A stretch of DNA of 64,000 nt from JABDII01 sp963815325 (GTDB taxonomy: Bacteria > Gemmatimonadota > Gemmatimonadetes > Gemmatimonadales > GWC2-71-9), in the NCBI GenBank assembly GCA_963815325.1, contig CAWFGG010000007.1:221076-285075 (forward strand). Reading direction: 5' to 3'. Both the position numbers and the translations under genes were made by a program. Positions 1-8,247 of the stretch are shown piece after piece (position 1 is the stretch's first letter; each line of letters opens with the position of its first letter). The notes under the pieces are model-generated. The model was given only the letters and a program-made list of their open reading frames with translations, did no database searches and was not told the origin of the DNA.

Positions 1-1
1 C

Positions 2-730
2 CGCCAGCCGGCGGCGACCCCAGGCGCAAAGGCAGCGTATCCCAGTGCCGGGTTCACCGATGTGCCGCTCACCATGATCCGGAAGGCCATCGCCACCCGG
101 TTGGCACAATCGATCGGTCCCATCCCGACGTTCTACCTCACGGCGGAAGTCGAGATGGACCGGGCCTGGGAGGCTCGGGAGGCGCTCAAAGCGCTTGGCC
201 CCGAGGGCAAGGTTTCGTTCAACGACATCATCCTCAAGGCCACTGCCTTGGCACTGCGTCAGCATCCGGCGTGCAACGCTTGGTGGCAAGGCGACCATAT
301 CCGGCTGTGGCACGAGGTCCATGTCGGGGTGGCCGTCGCCGTCGAAGACGGCCTGATCACGCCGGTCATCCGCCATGCGGATCACAAGTCCCTGCGGGAG
401 ATCTCGAGCGAAACGCGGAACTTGGCCGATCGCGCCCGTGCCAGGAAGCTCACCCCCGAGGAGTATACCGGCGCCACATTCTCCGTTTCGAACCTCGGCA
501 TGTTCGACATCGACCAGTTCACGGCGGTGATCAACCCGCCCGAAGGCGGAATTTTGGCCGTGGGGAGTATCGTCGAGAAGCCGGTGGTCGTTGCGGGCCA
601 GGTGTCGGTCTGTCGCCGCATGCGCGTGACGATGTCGTGCGATCATCGCGTGATCGATGGCGCAACCGGAGCCCAATTCCTGCAGACCCTGACCGTGCTT
701 CTGGAGAATCCGCTGGCGATGGTGTGGTGA
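2..730 (+). CDS. 2-oxo acid dehydrogenase E2 component, catalytic domain (5'-truncated)
   Basis: This is the acyltransferase core of a pyruvate- or 2-oxoglutarate-type dehydrogenase complex, moving the acyl group from lipoyl-lysine to CoA. The frame is open to the left edge, so the lipoyl and E3-binding domains lie outside the window. The start-like GTG at 62 is internal. The C-terminal active-site motif DHRVIDGA (HxxxDG type) is at about 639-662, and the SVSNLGMF stretch typical of the family precedes it. The E3 gene (lpd) follows 184 bp downstream on the same strand, so the two probably serve one complex. Whether the substrate is pyruvate, 2-oxoglutarate or branched-chain keto acids cannot be told from this fragment. 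Confidence 0.93.
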   Translation, partial: RQPAATPGAKAAYPSAGFTDVPLTMIRKAIATRLAQSIGPIPTFYLTAEVEMDRAWEAREALKALGPEGKVSFNDIILKATALALRQHPACNAWWQGDHIRLWHEVHVGVAVAVEDGLITPVIRHADHKSLREISSETRNLADRARARKLTPEEYTGATFSVSNLGMFDIDQFTAVINPPEGGILAVGSIVEKPVVVAGQVSVCRRMRVTMSCDHRVIDGATGAQFLQTLTVLLENPLAMVW

Positions 731-737
731 AAAGAAA

Positions 738-806
738 GTAGAAAGTAGGAAGTAGGGTGGTAGGAGTAGGGAGTAGGGAGTAGGGAGTAGGAGGGTGGGA
801 AGTGGG
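738..806. repeat. Degenerate GTAGGGA tandem repeat
   Basis: The gap between the E2 and lpd genes is filled by imperfect 7-bp units, mostly GTAGGGA and GTAGGAA, running on one strand. The same unit fills parts of the gaps near 44.88-44.94 kb and 59.52-59.62 kb. No coding potential is evident. Confidence 0.8.
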
Positions 807-913
807 AACGTGAGGGACTGAAGACCGAGGACGGGAGGGGATGCGAGGCGGGGGCGAGACGGGGAGTGGGGAGGTCGGGAGCGGGGAGTACCGTATTCTA
901 CGCGAGGGATACC

Positions 914-2311
914 GTGGCCAAACAGTTCGATGTGATCGTGCTCGGCGGCGGACCCGCCGGTTATGTCTGCGCCATTCGAGCGTCGCAGCTCGGGCTCTCG
1001 ACCGCGGTGGTGGAGAAGGACAAGCTGGGCGGTGTTTGTGTCAACATCGGATGCATTCCCACCAAGGCGCTGCTCTACAGCGCGCTGATGGCGAATACCA
1101 TCACGCACGATGCCAAGGCGCTCGGAATCGACACCGGCTCCGTCAAGACCGATTTCGGTGTCGCCATGAAGCGCTCGCGCCAGGTGTCCACCCAGAATTC
1201 CAAGGGCGTCGAATTCCTGATGAAGAAGCACAAGGTGACGGTGATCCCGGGCACCGGCTTCCTTCTGCCCGGAAAGCGAGTCCGCGTGGGCGCTGAAGAA
1301 ATCGTCGCCACCAAAGCCGTGGTCCTCGCCACCGGGTCTCGGGTCAAGGGTCTGCCGCAGATCGGCCTCGACCTCAATGGCAAGACCATCATCAGTTCGG
1401 ATGAGGCGCTGTTTCTCGAACAGGCGCCGGCCTCCATGGCCATCGTCGGGGCGGGGGCGGTCGGATGCGAGTTTGCCGACATCTTCAACGCGTTCGGCAC
1501 CGCGGTCACGCTGATCGAGGCCTTGCCGCGCATTCTGCCGCTCGAAGACGGCGACTGCTCGGACGCGCTGACCAAGAGCTTCAAGAAGCGAAAGATCGCG
1601 GTGCATGCCGGCGCGTCGGTCAAGTCGGCGGCCGTCCACAAGACAGGCGTCAAACTCACGTTCGATGCCGGCGGCGCAAAGCAGGAAATCGAAGTGGAGA
1701 AGGTACTGATGGCTGCCGGGCGGGCGGTCAACACCGAGGACCTCGGCTTGAAGGAAGCCGGGGTCGAGCTGACCAAGCAGGGCTTCATCAAGGTGTCGCG
1801 GGACACCCTCGAGACCACCGCCCCCGGTGTGTATGCCATCGGGGATGTCGCGGGCCCGCCGATGCTGGCGCACAAGGGAAGCCGCGAAGGAGTCAATGCA
1901 GCGGAGCGCATCGCCGGCCACTCGCCGTCGCCCATCACTTACGACAACGTGCCGAGCGTCACGTATTGCCATCCCGAGGTGGCGAGCATCGGCCTGACGG
2001 AAGATGCCTGCAAGGAGCAAGGCCTCGAGTATCAGGTCGGCCGCTTTCCCTTCAGCGCCAACGGTCGCGCCCGTACGTCGGGGCACACGGAAGGGTTCGT
2101 GAAGATCATCCGGGGCGCCAAGTATGGTGAGATACTCGGGGCACACATCGTCGGTAGCGATGCCTCCGAGATGATTCACGAACTCGTCGTCGCCAGGGAA
2201 AACGAGTACACGGTGGAGGAGGTAGACCTCGCCATCCACGCCCACCCCACCCTGTCCGAGGCGATCGCCGAAGCGGCCCTCGATTCCATGGGACGGGTCA
2301 TGCACATGTAG
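914..2311 (+). CDS. lpd: Dihydrolipoyl dehydrogenase (E3)
   Basis: This FAD enzyme reoxidises dihydrolipoamide of 2-oxo acid dehydrogenase complexes with NAD+. At 465 aa it is of normal family length. Visible signatures are the N-terminal FAD-binding GGGPAGYVCA (residues ~10-20), the redox-active pair in CVNIGCIPTKAL (~residues 42-53), a second Rossmann motif VGAGAVGCEF near residue 180, and the C-terminal catalytic HAHPTLSEA. I chose GTG at 914 because a GAGGGA Shine-Dalgarno lies 4 nt before it and homology begins there. An ATG at 866 in the same frame would add 16 unlike residues. A TATTCT box at 894-899 could be the -10. Confidence 0.95.
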   Translation: MAKQFDVIVLGGGPAGYVCAIRASQLGLSTAVVEKDKLGGVCVNIGCIPTKALLYSALMANTITHDAKALGIDTGSVKTDFGVAMKRSRQVSTQNSKGVEFLMKKHKVTVIPGTGFLLPGKRVRVGAEEIVATKAVVLATGSRVKGLPQIGLDLNGKTIISSDEALFLEQAPASMAIVGAGAVGCEFADIFNAFGTAVTLIEALPRILPLEDGDCSDALTKSFKKRKIAVHAGASVKSAAVHKTGVKLTFDAGGAKQEIEVEKVLMAAGRAVNTEDLGLKEAGVELTKQGFIKVSRDTLETTAPGVYAIGDVAGPPMLAHKGSREGVNAAERIAGHSPSPITYDNVPSVTYCHPEVASIGLTEDACKEQGLEYQVGRFPFSANGRARTSGHTEGFVKIIRGAKYGEILGAHIVGSDASEMIHELVVARENEYTVEEVDLAIHAHPTLSEAIAEAALDSMGRVMHM

Positions 2312-2342
2312 CGCGACGGGAAGAGGTTACCCCGTATCCATC

Positions 2343-2374
2343 CCCCGGCCCTCCCGTCACTGAGAGGGCCGGGG
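2343..2374 (+). terminator. Strong hairpin after lpd
   Basis: A perfect 11-bp inverted repeat (CCCCGGCCCTC and its complement) encloses a 10-nt loop, 31 bp after the lpd stop. Only a short T run follows, so it may act as a terminator or as an mRNA 3' stabiliser. Confidence 0.7.
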
Positions 2375-2389
2375 CATTTGCGCCCCCGC

Positions 2390-2395
2390 TATCTT
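2390..2395 (+). promoter_or_regulatory. TATCTT box 6 nt before a start codon
   Basis: TATCTT lies 6 nt upstream of the ATG at 2402, and no Shine-Dalgarno is present. If it is the -10 element, transcription would start at or next to the ATG, giving a leaderless mRNA. The same arrangement is seen for the ClC gene and, with TAGCTT, for atpA. Confidence 0.35.
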
Positions 2396-2401
2396 GCCCC
2401 T

Positions 2402-2860
2402 ATGCCAACTGACCCGAATCCGGCCGGTCCCGTGGGTGAGCCAGGGGGCGGAGGCCTCGTCGGATTGGTCGCGTCCACGCTCGGACTCGCAATTTTGCTG
2501 GGTGTCGCCATCATCGGCGCGTCGCTCTGGGTCGTGGTGACCCTGCGAGCCGGTACCCCCCCCAGCGACGTACCCGATACGAGCGGACCGGCCTTCACGG
2601 TTTTGATCGGAGGCACGTTCCTCGGGGCCGCTGCGGCGGCGGGTGTGGCCTGGAGCCTCCTCCAGCCGATCGGCTCGGCCTACCGACGCGGTTCCTTTGC
2701 TATGGTGAGCGCGTTCGCGACACTCGTCGCGATGCTGCTCGCGATTCCCGCCCACCGGCTGCTCGGACCGCCGGGTCTGGTCGGACTGGTCGTCCTCTGC
2801 GGTGTCGGATGCGCCATCTTCGGACGACAAGTGGCCCGATGGGGACGGCGCCATGGCTGA
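2402..2860 (+). CDS. Small integral membrane protein of unknown function
   Basis: I do not recognise the family. The 152-aa product has a short Pro/Gly-rich N-terminus and then about four hydrophobic segments (residues ~20-45, ~58-80, ~95-115 and ~122-140). It ends in a basic tail, ARWGRRHG, which suggests the C-terminus is cytoplasmic. There is no catalytic motif. The start at 2402 is preferred over an in-frame start at 2378, which lies against the terminator. Its last codons overlap the lipB start by 8 bp, so the two are probably co-transcribed. A role linked to lipoylation is only guilt by association. Confidence 0.7.
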   Translation: MPTDPNPAGPVGEPGGGGLVGLVASTLGLAILLGVAIIGASLWVVVTLRAGTPPSDVPDTSGPAFTVLIGGTFLGAAAAAGVAWSLLQPIGSAYRRGSFAMVSAFATLVAMLLAIPAHRLLGPPGLVGLVVLCGVGCAIFGRQVARWGRRHG

Positions 2861-3593
2861 GCCGCTCGCGATCTACCGCCTCGGCCGCCGGGACTACGTC
2901 CAGGTTCTGAACCTTCAACGAGCGCTGTGTCGAGCCCGGCTCGCGGGTCATCTCCGGCAGGACCTACTGCTCCTGGTGGAGCACCAGCCGGTGGTGACGC
3001 TCGGACGCGGGACCAAACCGGACAGTCTCCCGGTATCGCCGTCTGATCTCGCGGCACGGGGTATCGCCGTCCACGAGGTCGAGCGCGGTGGCGATGTGAC
3101 CTATCACGGTCCGGGCCAACTGGTGGGTTACCCGATTATCGATCTCCAGGCACACCGGCCCGATCTCCATTGGTATCTGCGCACCCTGGAAGCTGCGTTG
3201 ATCGACGCGTTGGACGTCCTCGGCGTTGTCGGGCAACGGGTGGATGGTCTGACCGGAGTGTGGGTCGAGGGCCGCAAGATCGCGAGCATCGGCGTCCACG
3301 TGAAGCAGTGGGTCACCTTCCATGGCTTTGCACTGAACGTGACCACGAGGCTCGACGCCTTCGACCTGATCGTCCCCTGCGGCATCAAGGATGTCGTGAT
3401 GACGTCCCTGGCACACGAACTGGCGCGGAGCGACAGTCCGACCACGCTGTGGCAGGAGACCGAATCGGTCGTGGCCGGCACGACGGCACGGGCGTTCGGG
3501 CTGTCGCCGCTGGAGGCCGATCCGGCGGAGCTGAGTGGGATCGAAGGGAGTTTTCAGGAGCCGTTACCGGCCAACCACACGGGGGCGGGATGA
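2853..3593 (+). CDS. lipB: Octanoyltransferase LipB
   Basis: The enzyme transfers octanoyl groups from acyl carrier protein to the lipoyl domains of E2 and related proteins, the first step of de novo lipoylation. The 246-aa product shows the full active-site set: RGGDVTYHGPGQLVGYPI near residue 75, the lysine in GRKIASIGV near residue 145, and the catalytic cysteine in IVPCGIKDVVMTS near residue 177. The ATG at 2853 overlaps the stop of the preceding membrane-protein gene. An upstream in-frame ATG at 2802 would add residues unlike the family. The neighbouring E2 and E3 genes are the natural clients of this enzyme. No lipA is visible in the window. Confidence 0.95.
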   Translation: MAEPLAIYRLGRRDYVQVLNLQRALCRARLAGHLRQDLLLLVEHQPVVTLGRGTKPDSLPVSPSDLAARGIAVHEVERGGDVTYHGPGQLVGYPIIDLQAHRPDLHWYLRTLEAALIDALDVLGVVGQRVDGLTGVWVEGRKIASIGVHVKQWVTFHGFALNVTTRLDAFDLIVPCGIKDVVMTSLAHELARSDSPTTLWQETESVVAGTTARAFGLSPLEADPAELSGIEGSFQEPLPANHTGAG

Positions 3594-3660
3594 GCCGTTG
3601 CCTTTCGGGTCTGATTCCTTCATCCTCCGTGTCATGCGCGAGACACCGGAATCCGGCACA

Positions 3661-4191
3661 ATGAACTCGGCCGAGGCGACGGTCACGCAGATTCTGCAGG
3701 CCGCGTCGAGTTGGGCCAGAGAGGCGCCGGCCTCGCTCACGCCGGCGATCCGCGCGGTATGTGTCCGGCTAGCCGAGATGGTGGCGGACCAGCGGCATTA
3801 TCTGGTGCCGTTGCCCGAGCCCCAGCAGGCGGAGCGCACAACGATGTTGGAGTCGGTTGCGGCGCAGCTCAGGAGCCGGCCCGTGATTGACGGCATCGAG
3901 AAACACCTTGAAGCGCTTGCGGAACTGGAACTGCGCTCGACTGGGTCCTGGGCCACCGTCCCGACGGCCCAGAGCGAGTGGGTCACTACCTCCATCCAGT
4001 ATCTGGAGAGCTGCGCCGTGGCACTGCCCGCGGCGGAACGGCCCGACGCCTACTGGGCCGACGACGTGGTGGCGGGCATCATTGCCTCGGTGCGCGCCGT
4101 GGTCGGGGTGGACGATCTCGCGGCGCGCTACGGGCCACCGCCCGAGGCGGGTGGCGAGGGCGATCGGGATGAAGAGAGCTACTCGCCTTAG
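3661..4191 (+). CDS. Hypothetical protein
   Basis: I do not recognise this 176-aa protein. It is mostly helical-looking, rich in Ala, Glu and Arg, has no signal peptide or membrane segment, and ends in an acidic tail (GEGDRDEESYSP). A second candidate start, ATG at 3634, would add nine residues, and neither start has a convincing ribosome-binding site. It follows lipB by 67 bp on the same strand and converges with the dipeptidase gene, the two stop codons overlapping by 4 bp. Codon use (strong G/C third position) supports real coding. Confidence 0.6.
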   Translation: MNSAEATVTQILQAASSWAREAPASLTPAIRAVCVRLAEMVADQRHYLVPLPEPQQAERTTMLESVAAQLRSRPVIDGIEKHLEALAELELRSTGSWATVPTAQSEWVTTSIQYLESCAVALPAAERPDAYWADDVVAGIIASVRAVVGVDDLAARYGPPPEAGGEGDRDEESYSP

Positions 4192-5558
4192 GCCGCTCCG
4201 CGTTCCGCCAGGAGCTCGAAGAAGCGGCCGAACACGTTGATACCGTCCCACACCTGATCCAGATCAATCTTCTCGTTTGGCGCGTGGAGGCCGTCGTCCG
4301 GCAGGCCGACTCCCGTGAGCAGCACCGGCGCTCCCCGCATGCCCAAACGGGACACCACCGGAATCGAGCCGCCTGAGCGTACGGCGACCGACTTCCGGCC
4401 GACCACTTCTTCGAAGGCTTGATCCAACACCGCGAAGGCGGGCGCTGAGACGTCGATCTGCACCGGGTCGGCCCCGTGGATCGCGCGCACGCTCACCTCC
4501 GCCCACGACGGAGCCAGGCGCTGCACGGCCGTGTCCAGCTGCTTCAAGACCTTCTCGTATTCGAGTCCGGGCACCAAGCGGAGGCTCACCTTCGCGGTTG
4601 CCTGGGCGGGAATGACGGTCTTGGCGCCCTCGCCGGTGAATCCCCCCATGATGCCGTGGATGTCGAAGGTCGGCAGCGCCCAGAGCCGCTCGAACACCGA
4701 GTATTCCTTGAGCCCGGTCAGGGTTTTCGTGGTGGTCTCTTCCTCCATGAATTGTTTTTTCTTGAAGGGCAGGCTCTTCCAGGCCTTGAGCTCGGCTTTG
4801 GTCGGCGGAATTACCGACTTGTAGAGCCGGGGAACATTGATCTTACCCGAGTCGTCCTTGAGCTGGGACAACAAGCGGACCAGGGTTTCCAGCGCATTCG
4901 GCACGGCGCCGCCGTAGAGGCCGGAGTGGAGATCGCTGAGCGCGGTCCGGACTGAGATCTCGGCGTAGCACATGCCTCGAAGCGCCGTGTAGACGGCGGG
5001 GATGCCCGGCGCGTAATACCCCGCGTCGCAAACCAGCACGGCATCGACTGCGGTACGCTCGGGCTGGGCCTTGAGCAGATGCTCGATGGCCTCACCGCCG
5101 CACTCTTCTTCTCCCTCGAGGATCCAGTGGACGTTCAGCGGAGGGTTTCGGTTGGCGTCGCGCGCGGCCTCGTATGCCTTGAACAGACAATACACCTGTC
5201 CCTTGTCGTCGACCGCGCCCCGGGCGAACATCTTCCCATCGCGAACGGTTGGCTCGAACGGCGGTGAGTGCCACTCGTTCAATGGATCGGGCGGCTGCAC
5301 GTCGTAATGACCGTAAATCAGAATGGTCGGCTTCCCCGGCACTTTCGGGCTTTCCGCCCACACAATGGGGTTGCCCTTGTTTTCGATGATCTCAACCACG
5401 GGGCATCCCAAGGTTCTGAGCTCGGTCGCGGCCCAGCTTGCCGCACGGCGGCAGTCGGCCGCGTGGGACGGCAACGTGCTGATACTCGGAATGGCGAGGA
5501 ATTCGGACAGTTCTTTGAGCATGCGATCCCGCTCACGCTCTACGAATTGTGCATCCAT
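4188..5558 (-). CDS. M20 family dipeptidase
   Basis: This is a cytosolic metallopeptidase of the M20 (carnosinase/ArgE/DapE-like) superfamily, probably cleaving dipeptides. The 456-aa product carries the ordered di-zinc motifs: GHYDVQP (His and Asp ligands, residue ~85), GAVDDKGQ (bridging Asp, ~117), EGEEECGG (catalytic Glu and ligand, ~152) and a C-terminal HAPNE. The dimerisation insert of the family is present in the middle. ATG at 5558 is preferred over GTG at 5570 because GGTGG lies 6 nt upstream. It stands alone on its strand and is divergent from the macro-domain gene, with 160 bp between them. Exact substrate is unknown. Confidence 0.9.
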   Translation of the reverse strand: MDAQFVERERDRMLKELSEFLAIPSISTLPSHAADCRRAASWAATELRTLGCPVVEIIENKGNPIVWAESPKVPGKPTILIYGHYDVQPPDPLNEWHSPPFEPTVRDGKMFARGAVDDKGQVYCLFKAYEAARDANRNPPLNVHWILEGEEECGGEAIEHLLKAQPERTAVDAVLVCDAGYYAPGIPAVYTALRGMCYAEISVRTALSDLHSGLYGGAVPNALETLVRLLSQLKDDSGKINVPRLYKSVIPPTKAELKAWKSLPFKKKQFMEEETTTKTLTGLKEYSVFERLWALPTFDIHGIMGGFTGEGAKTVIPAQATAKVSLRLVPGLEYEKVLKQLDTAVQRLAPSWAEVSVRAIHGADPVQIDVSAPAFAVLDQAFEEVVGRKSVAVRSGGSIPVVSRLGMRGAPVLLTGVGLPDDGLHAPNEKIDLDQVWDGINVFGRFFELLAERGAA

Positions 5559-5717
5559 GAAGGCCACCAAAAGCGGAAGGTTTTGATACGGTAGTGAGAG
5601 GAAAACTACACGGAATCGGCCCCGGCGCGAGCCTCAACTCCCGGTGCATTCGGCCCGCTGGCTCAGAAGCGGCCGGGGCCTATACTTGGAGATCCGATTC
5701 TCCATCGCGAGCGGGTC

Positions 5718-6236
5718 ATGGCCCAGATTGAGGCGATCCAGGGCGATATCACCAGGGAAACGGTCAACGCCATCGTCAACGCCGCCAACACCACGCTCCT
5801 TGGAGGTGGCGGGGTCGATGGGGCCATCCACCGAGCCGCGGGCCCGGAACTGCGCGCCGCGTGCGCCAAGCTCGGAGGCTGCCCCACGGGCGAGGCGCGG
5901 CTCACCGACGGGTTCCGGCTCCCGGCCCGCTACGTGATTCACACCGTGGGGCCGGTGTGGTCGGGTGGCACCAACGGCGAACCGGATCTGTTGCGCCGCT
6001 GCTACGAGAGCGTCCTCGCACTCGCACGGCGGCACAACATCCACAGTATCGCGTTTCCCTCGATCAGCACCGGTGCCTACGGATACCCCATCCGCCAGGC
6101 CGCAATAATCGCGGTCGACACCACCCGGCGGCTCATGCAGCCAGGCAGCGGCCTCGAACTCGTCCGGTTCGTGTGCTTCAGCGCTGGGGACTTGGCGGTG
6201 TATCGGGAATTGCTGGAGATCCGCGAGCGGCCGTAG
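5718..6236 (+). CDS. Macro domain O-acetyl-ADP-ribose deacetylase
   Basis: This 172-aa single-domain protein of the MacroD/YmdB type removes acetyl or ADP-ribosyl groups from ADP-ribose derivatives. Motifs visible are GDIT near residue 9, the catalytic-loop INAANTTLLGGGGVDGAIHRAAG (residues ~18-40 cover VNAANTTLLGGGGVDGAI), CPTGEAR, and the ribose-contacting PSISTGAYGYP near residue 115. The ATG at 5718 follows a TATACT box at 5681-5686. Its 3' end overlaps the convergent aminopeptidase gene by 59 bp. In this context it is a stand-alone housekeeping or stress enzyme, and no ADP-ribosyltransferase partner gene is nearby. Confidence 0.92.
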   Translation: MAQIEAIQGDITRETVNAIVNAANTTLLGGGGVDGAIHRAAGPELRAACAKLGGCPTGEARLTDGFRLPARYVIHTVGPVWSGGTNGEPDLLRRCYESVLALARRHNIHSIAFPSISTGAYGYPIRQAAIIAVDTTRRLMQPGSGLELVRFVCFSAGDLAVYRELLEIRERP

Positions 6237-7311
6237 AGTCGAGTGCCTGCTCGAGTCGCTGGAAGGCCTCGTCACCCCTTGCACCCCGCTCGAGTGTCTC
6301 GAGCCGGCGGACCGCCTCCCCGATATCCTGACCCTGCTCCTGGAACCAAGCCTCGAGGAGATCGAGTCTCGTGCGATAGATCCGCGCGGCGATGATGCGG
6401 GCGTTGTTGATCGGGCGTTCCGTGAGCGGGCCGATGCGATAGGTCCGGAACCGCGGCGCAAGCGAGTCCTGGAGTTGCTCCCGGGCCCACCGTGCCACGT
6501 CGGAGCGTCCGGCATCGAGGGCGGTGGAGTCGGCGCCACTCCCGTAGATCGAATCGAGCCGCCGACTGAGCTCGTGATAGTAGCCCGACAGCAGGACCTC
6601 GTCGTGCCAGCGGCCGGCCGCGTGTTCCGCCCGGGCCGAGTCGCCCCGGCTCCGGTAGAAGGCCTGGGCCGCACGATAGCCCACCATTTGCGCGAAGCTC
6701 TCATTGAAGGGTGTCGCGCTCTTTACGTACAGGGTGTTGTGGGCGATCTCGTGAAACACGAGGGCCGACAGCTCGGTGGAGTCGCGTTCGAGCGCGGTGG
6801 AAAGCAACGGGTCGTTGAACCAGCCCAGCGTCGAGAATGCCGCGGACGGCCGGAGATAGGTGTCGTATCCCCGGCGTTCCATTTCCTCGGCTGCCTCCCT
6901 CGCCATGTCGAAATCGAAGAATCCTTTGTACGGCACGCGCCCGACGATCGGGTACTTCCAGGTATGCGGGCAGAGGCAGTCCTTGGGCGAGGCCGACAAC
7001 ACCATGAGCAGCGTATCTCGCCCCACGTCGGCGAAGGTCGTATAGGTCTTCTTCGCTTCGAGCCCCAGTGCGGCGGCGTAGTCGCGACTCTCGAGCACGA
7101 GCGAGAGGGAGGCGCGCGTGTCGGACGCGATACTCGAATCGCGAATGAGGCGGTCGATGGGTTGTCGAGCCTGGAGAATCCGCGTCTCCTCGAAGCCGGC
7201 CCGGGTGAGGTAGCGAACGTCGTCGCTCACCACGTACGCGGTGCCGTACCCCACGAAGAGCGCACCGACCAACACGAGAAAGATCATCGCCGCTTTCCTC
7301 CGTCGTCTCAT
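6178..7311 (-). CDS. Membrane-anchored aminopeptidase with HExxH motif
   Basis: The 377-aa product matches the putative aminopeptidase family with a gluzincin-type motif. A basic N-terminus (MRRRRK) and one hydrophobic segment (residues ~9-27) suggest a signal anchor, with the rest outside the cytoplasm. Zinc-binding HEIAHNTLYV is near residue 205, followed by an NESFAQMVGYRAA stretch that can supply the third ligand (Glu). The C-terminal third is Arg/Glu-rich and helical. ATG at 7311 overlaps the stop of the upstream PorV-like gene (TCAT), so the pair is translationally coupled. The 3' end overlaps the macro-domain gene on the other strand. Confidence 0.83.
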   Translation of the reverse strand: MRRRRKAAMIFLVLVGALFVGYGTAYVVSDDVRYLTRAGFEETRILQARQPIDRLIRDSSIASDTRASLSLVLESRDYAAALGLEAKKTYTTFADVGRDTLLMVLSASPKDCLCPHTWKYPIVGRVPYKGFFDFDMAREAAEEMERRGYDTYLRPSAAFSTLGWFNDPLLSTALERDSTELSALVFHEIAHNTLYVKSATPFNESFAQMVGYRAAQAFYRSRGDSARAEHAAGRWHDEVLLSGYYHELSRRLDSIYGSGADSTALDAGRSDVARWAREQLQDSLAPRFRTYRIGPLTERPINNARIIAARIYRTRLDLLEAWFQEQGQDIGEAVRRLETLERGARGDEAFQRLEQALDSTAARGSPAIPDTPPSPQR

Positions 7312-8195
7312 GGGGTCCACCGGGCGCCGAACCGATGGAGCCCGGCGCCGAACACGCTCTGGTCCTGATAGGCCCAATCGAGGTGGAGCCGTCCCAACTC
7401 GACGCCCGCGCCGTAGGCCCACCGTGAGAATCCCGTCCCGCTTGGTTGGGCGCCGTTGCCCAGCCGTCCCACGAGCCCTACCCCACCGACGACAACGCCG
7501 GTCTCGAGTCCCCACACGGTGCGGCCGCGCTCTCCTTCCGTCCAGACACCCTCGAGCGTTCCCAACAACCGAACCGTCGATTGTGGATCGATAAGATTCA
7601 AGGTAAAGCCCAGATGCGTCGTCGTGGGCAGCGTCAGGAGCGAGCCGGAAACGGCATCTCGCCCGAGATTCTGCACGCTCACGGCCAACGCCATGATGTC
7701 GAAGACCGCCACGGTCACGCCGACATCACCCGTTACTGCCTGACTCACCGCCCCCGCGCTGTCTTCGACCGTCAGGTACTTGAGCGAGGCGCCAACTGCC
7801 GTGAGGCCGAACCGATAGACTGCTGAGGCCACCCACAGGTCGTTCGATGGAACCGCGGCGGTATCGCGGAGTCTGAGCCGTCCGTAGCCCGCGCCGAAGT
7901 CGAATTGCCCCAGCCGGACCGCGAGGGCGGCCGCGCCGAAGGTGGAGCGGTCCGGGTGGCGTTCATACGCGCCCTCGGCACTCAACGAGCCGATGGTCGC
8001 GATGCCGGTGGGGTTCACGAAGATGCTCCCGGCAAAGCCAACGACGGCGACGCTTGCCCCGGCCAAGCCCGCGCTCCGCACCGATCCGGGGAGCCGCAGG
8101 ATCAGCGGAGCGGGAGCCGTCTGGGCCGGGAGCCACGCGGGCAGGAGCACGAGGCCGGCGAACGCGGCGGCCCGCACCAGTCGCGCCGAACGCAT
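7308..8195 (-). CDS. PorV/PorQ-like outer membrane beta-barrel protein
   Basis: The 295-aa product starts with a cleavable signal peptide (hydrophobic residues ~8-22, AQ-A type site) and then a pattern of alternating hydrophobic strands ending in an aromatic/basic C-terminus, as in outer membrane barrels. The SAGLAGASVAVVG...VNPTGIA segment near residue 45 resembles the start of PorV/PorQ-type proteins, which serve secretion systems in Bacteroidota-like bacteria. ATG at 8195 begins the signal peptide, and an in-frame start at 8312 adds non-family residues. It is the upstream partner of the aminopeptidase, suggesting a role in the export or surface display of that protein, which is inference. 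Confidence 0.72.
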   Translation of the reverse strand: MRSARLVRAAAFAGLVLLPAWLPAQTAPAPLILRLPGSVRSAGLAGASVAVVGFAGSIFVNPTGIATIGSLSAEGAYERHPDRSTFGAAALAVRLGQFDFGAGYGRLRLRDTAAVPSNDLWVASAVYRFGLTAVGASLKYLTVEDSAGAVSQAVTGDVGVTVAVFDIMALAVSVQNLGRDAVSGSLLTLPTTTHLGFTLNLIDPQSTVRLLGTLEGVWTEGERGRTVWGLETGVVVGGVGLVGRLGNGAQPSGTGFSRWAYGAGVELGRLHLDWAYQDQSVFGAGLHRFGARWTP

Positions 8196-8247
8196 AGGGT
8201 GGGTCCGTCTCCGCTCGACCCACGGAACTTGACGTGGGAAGCTCGCG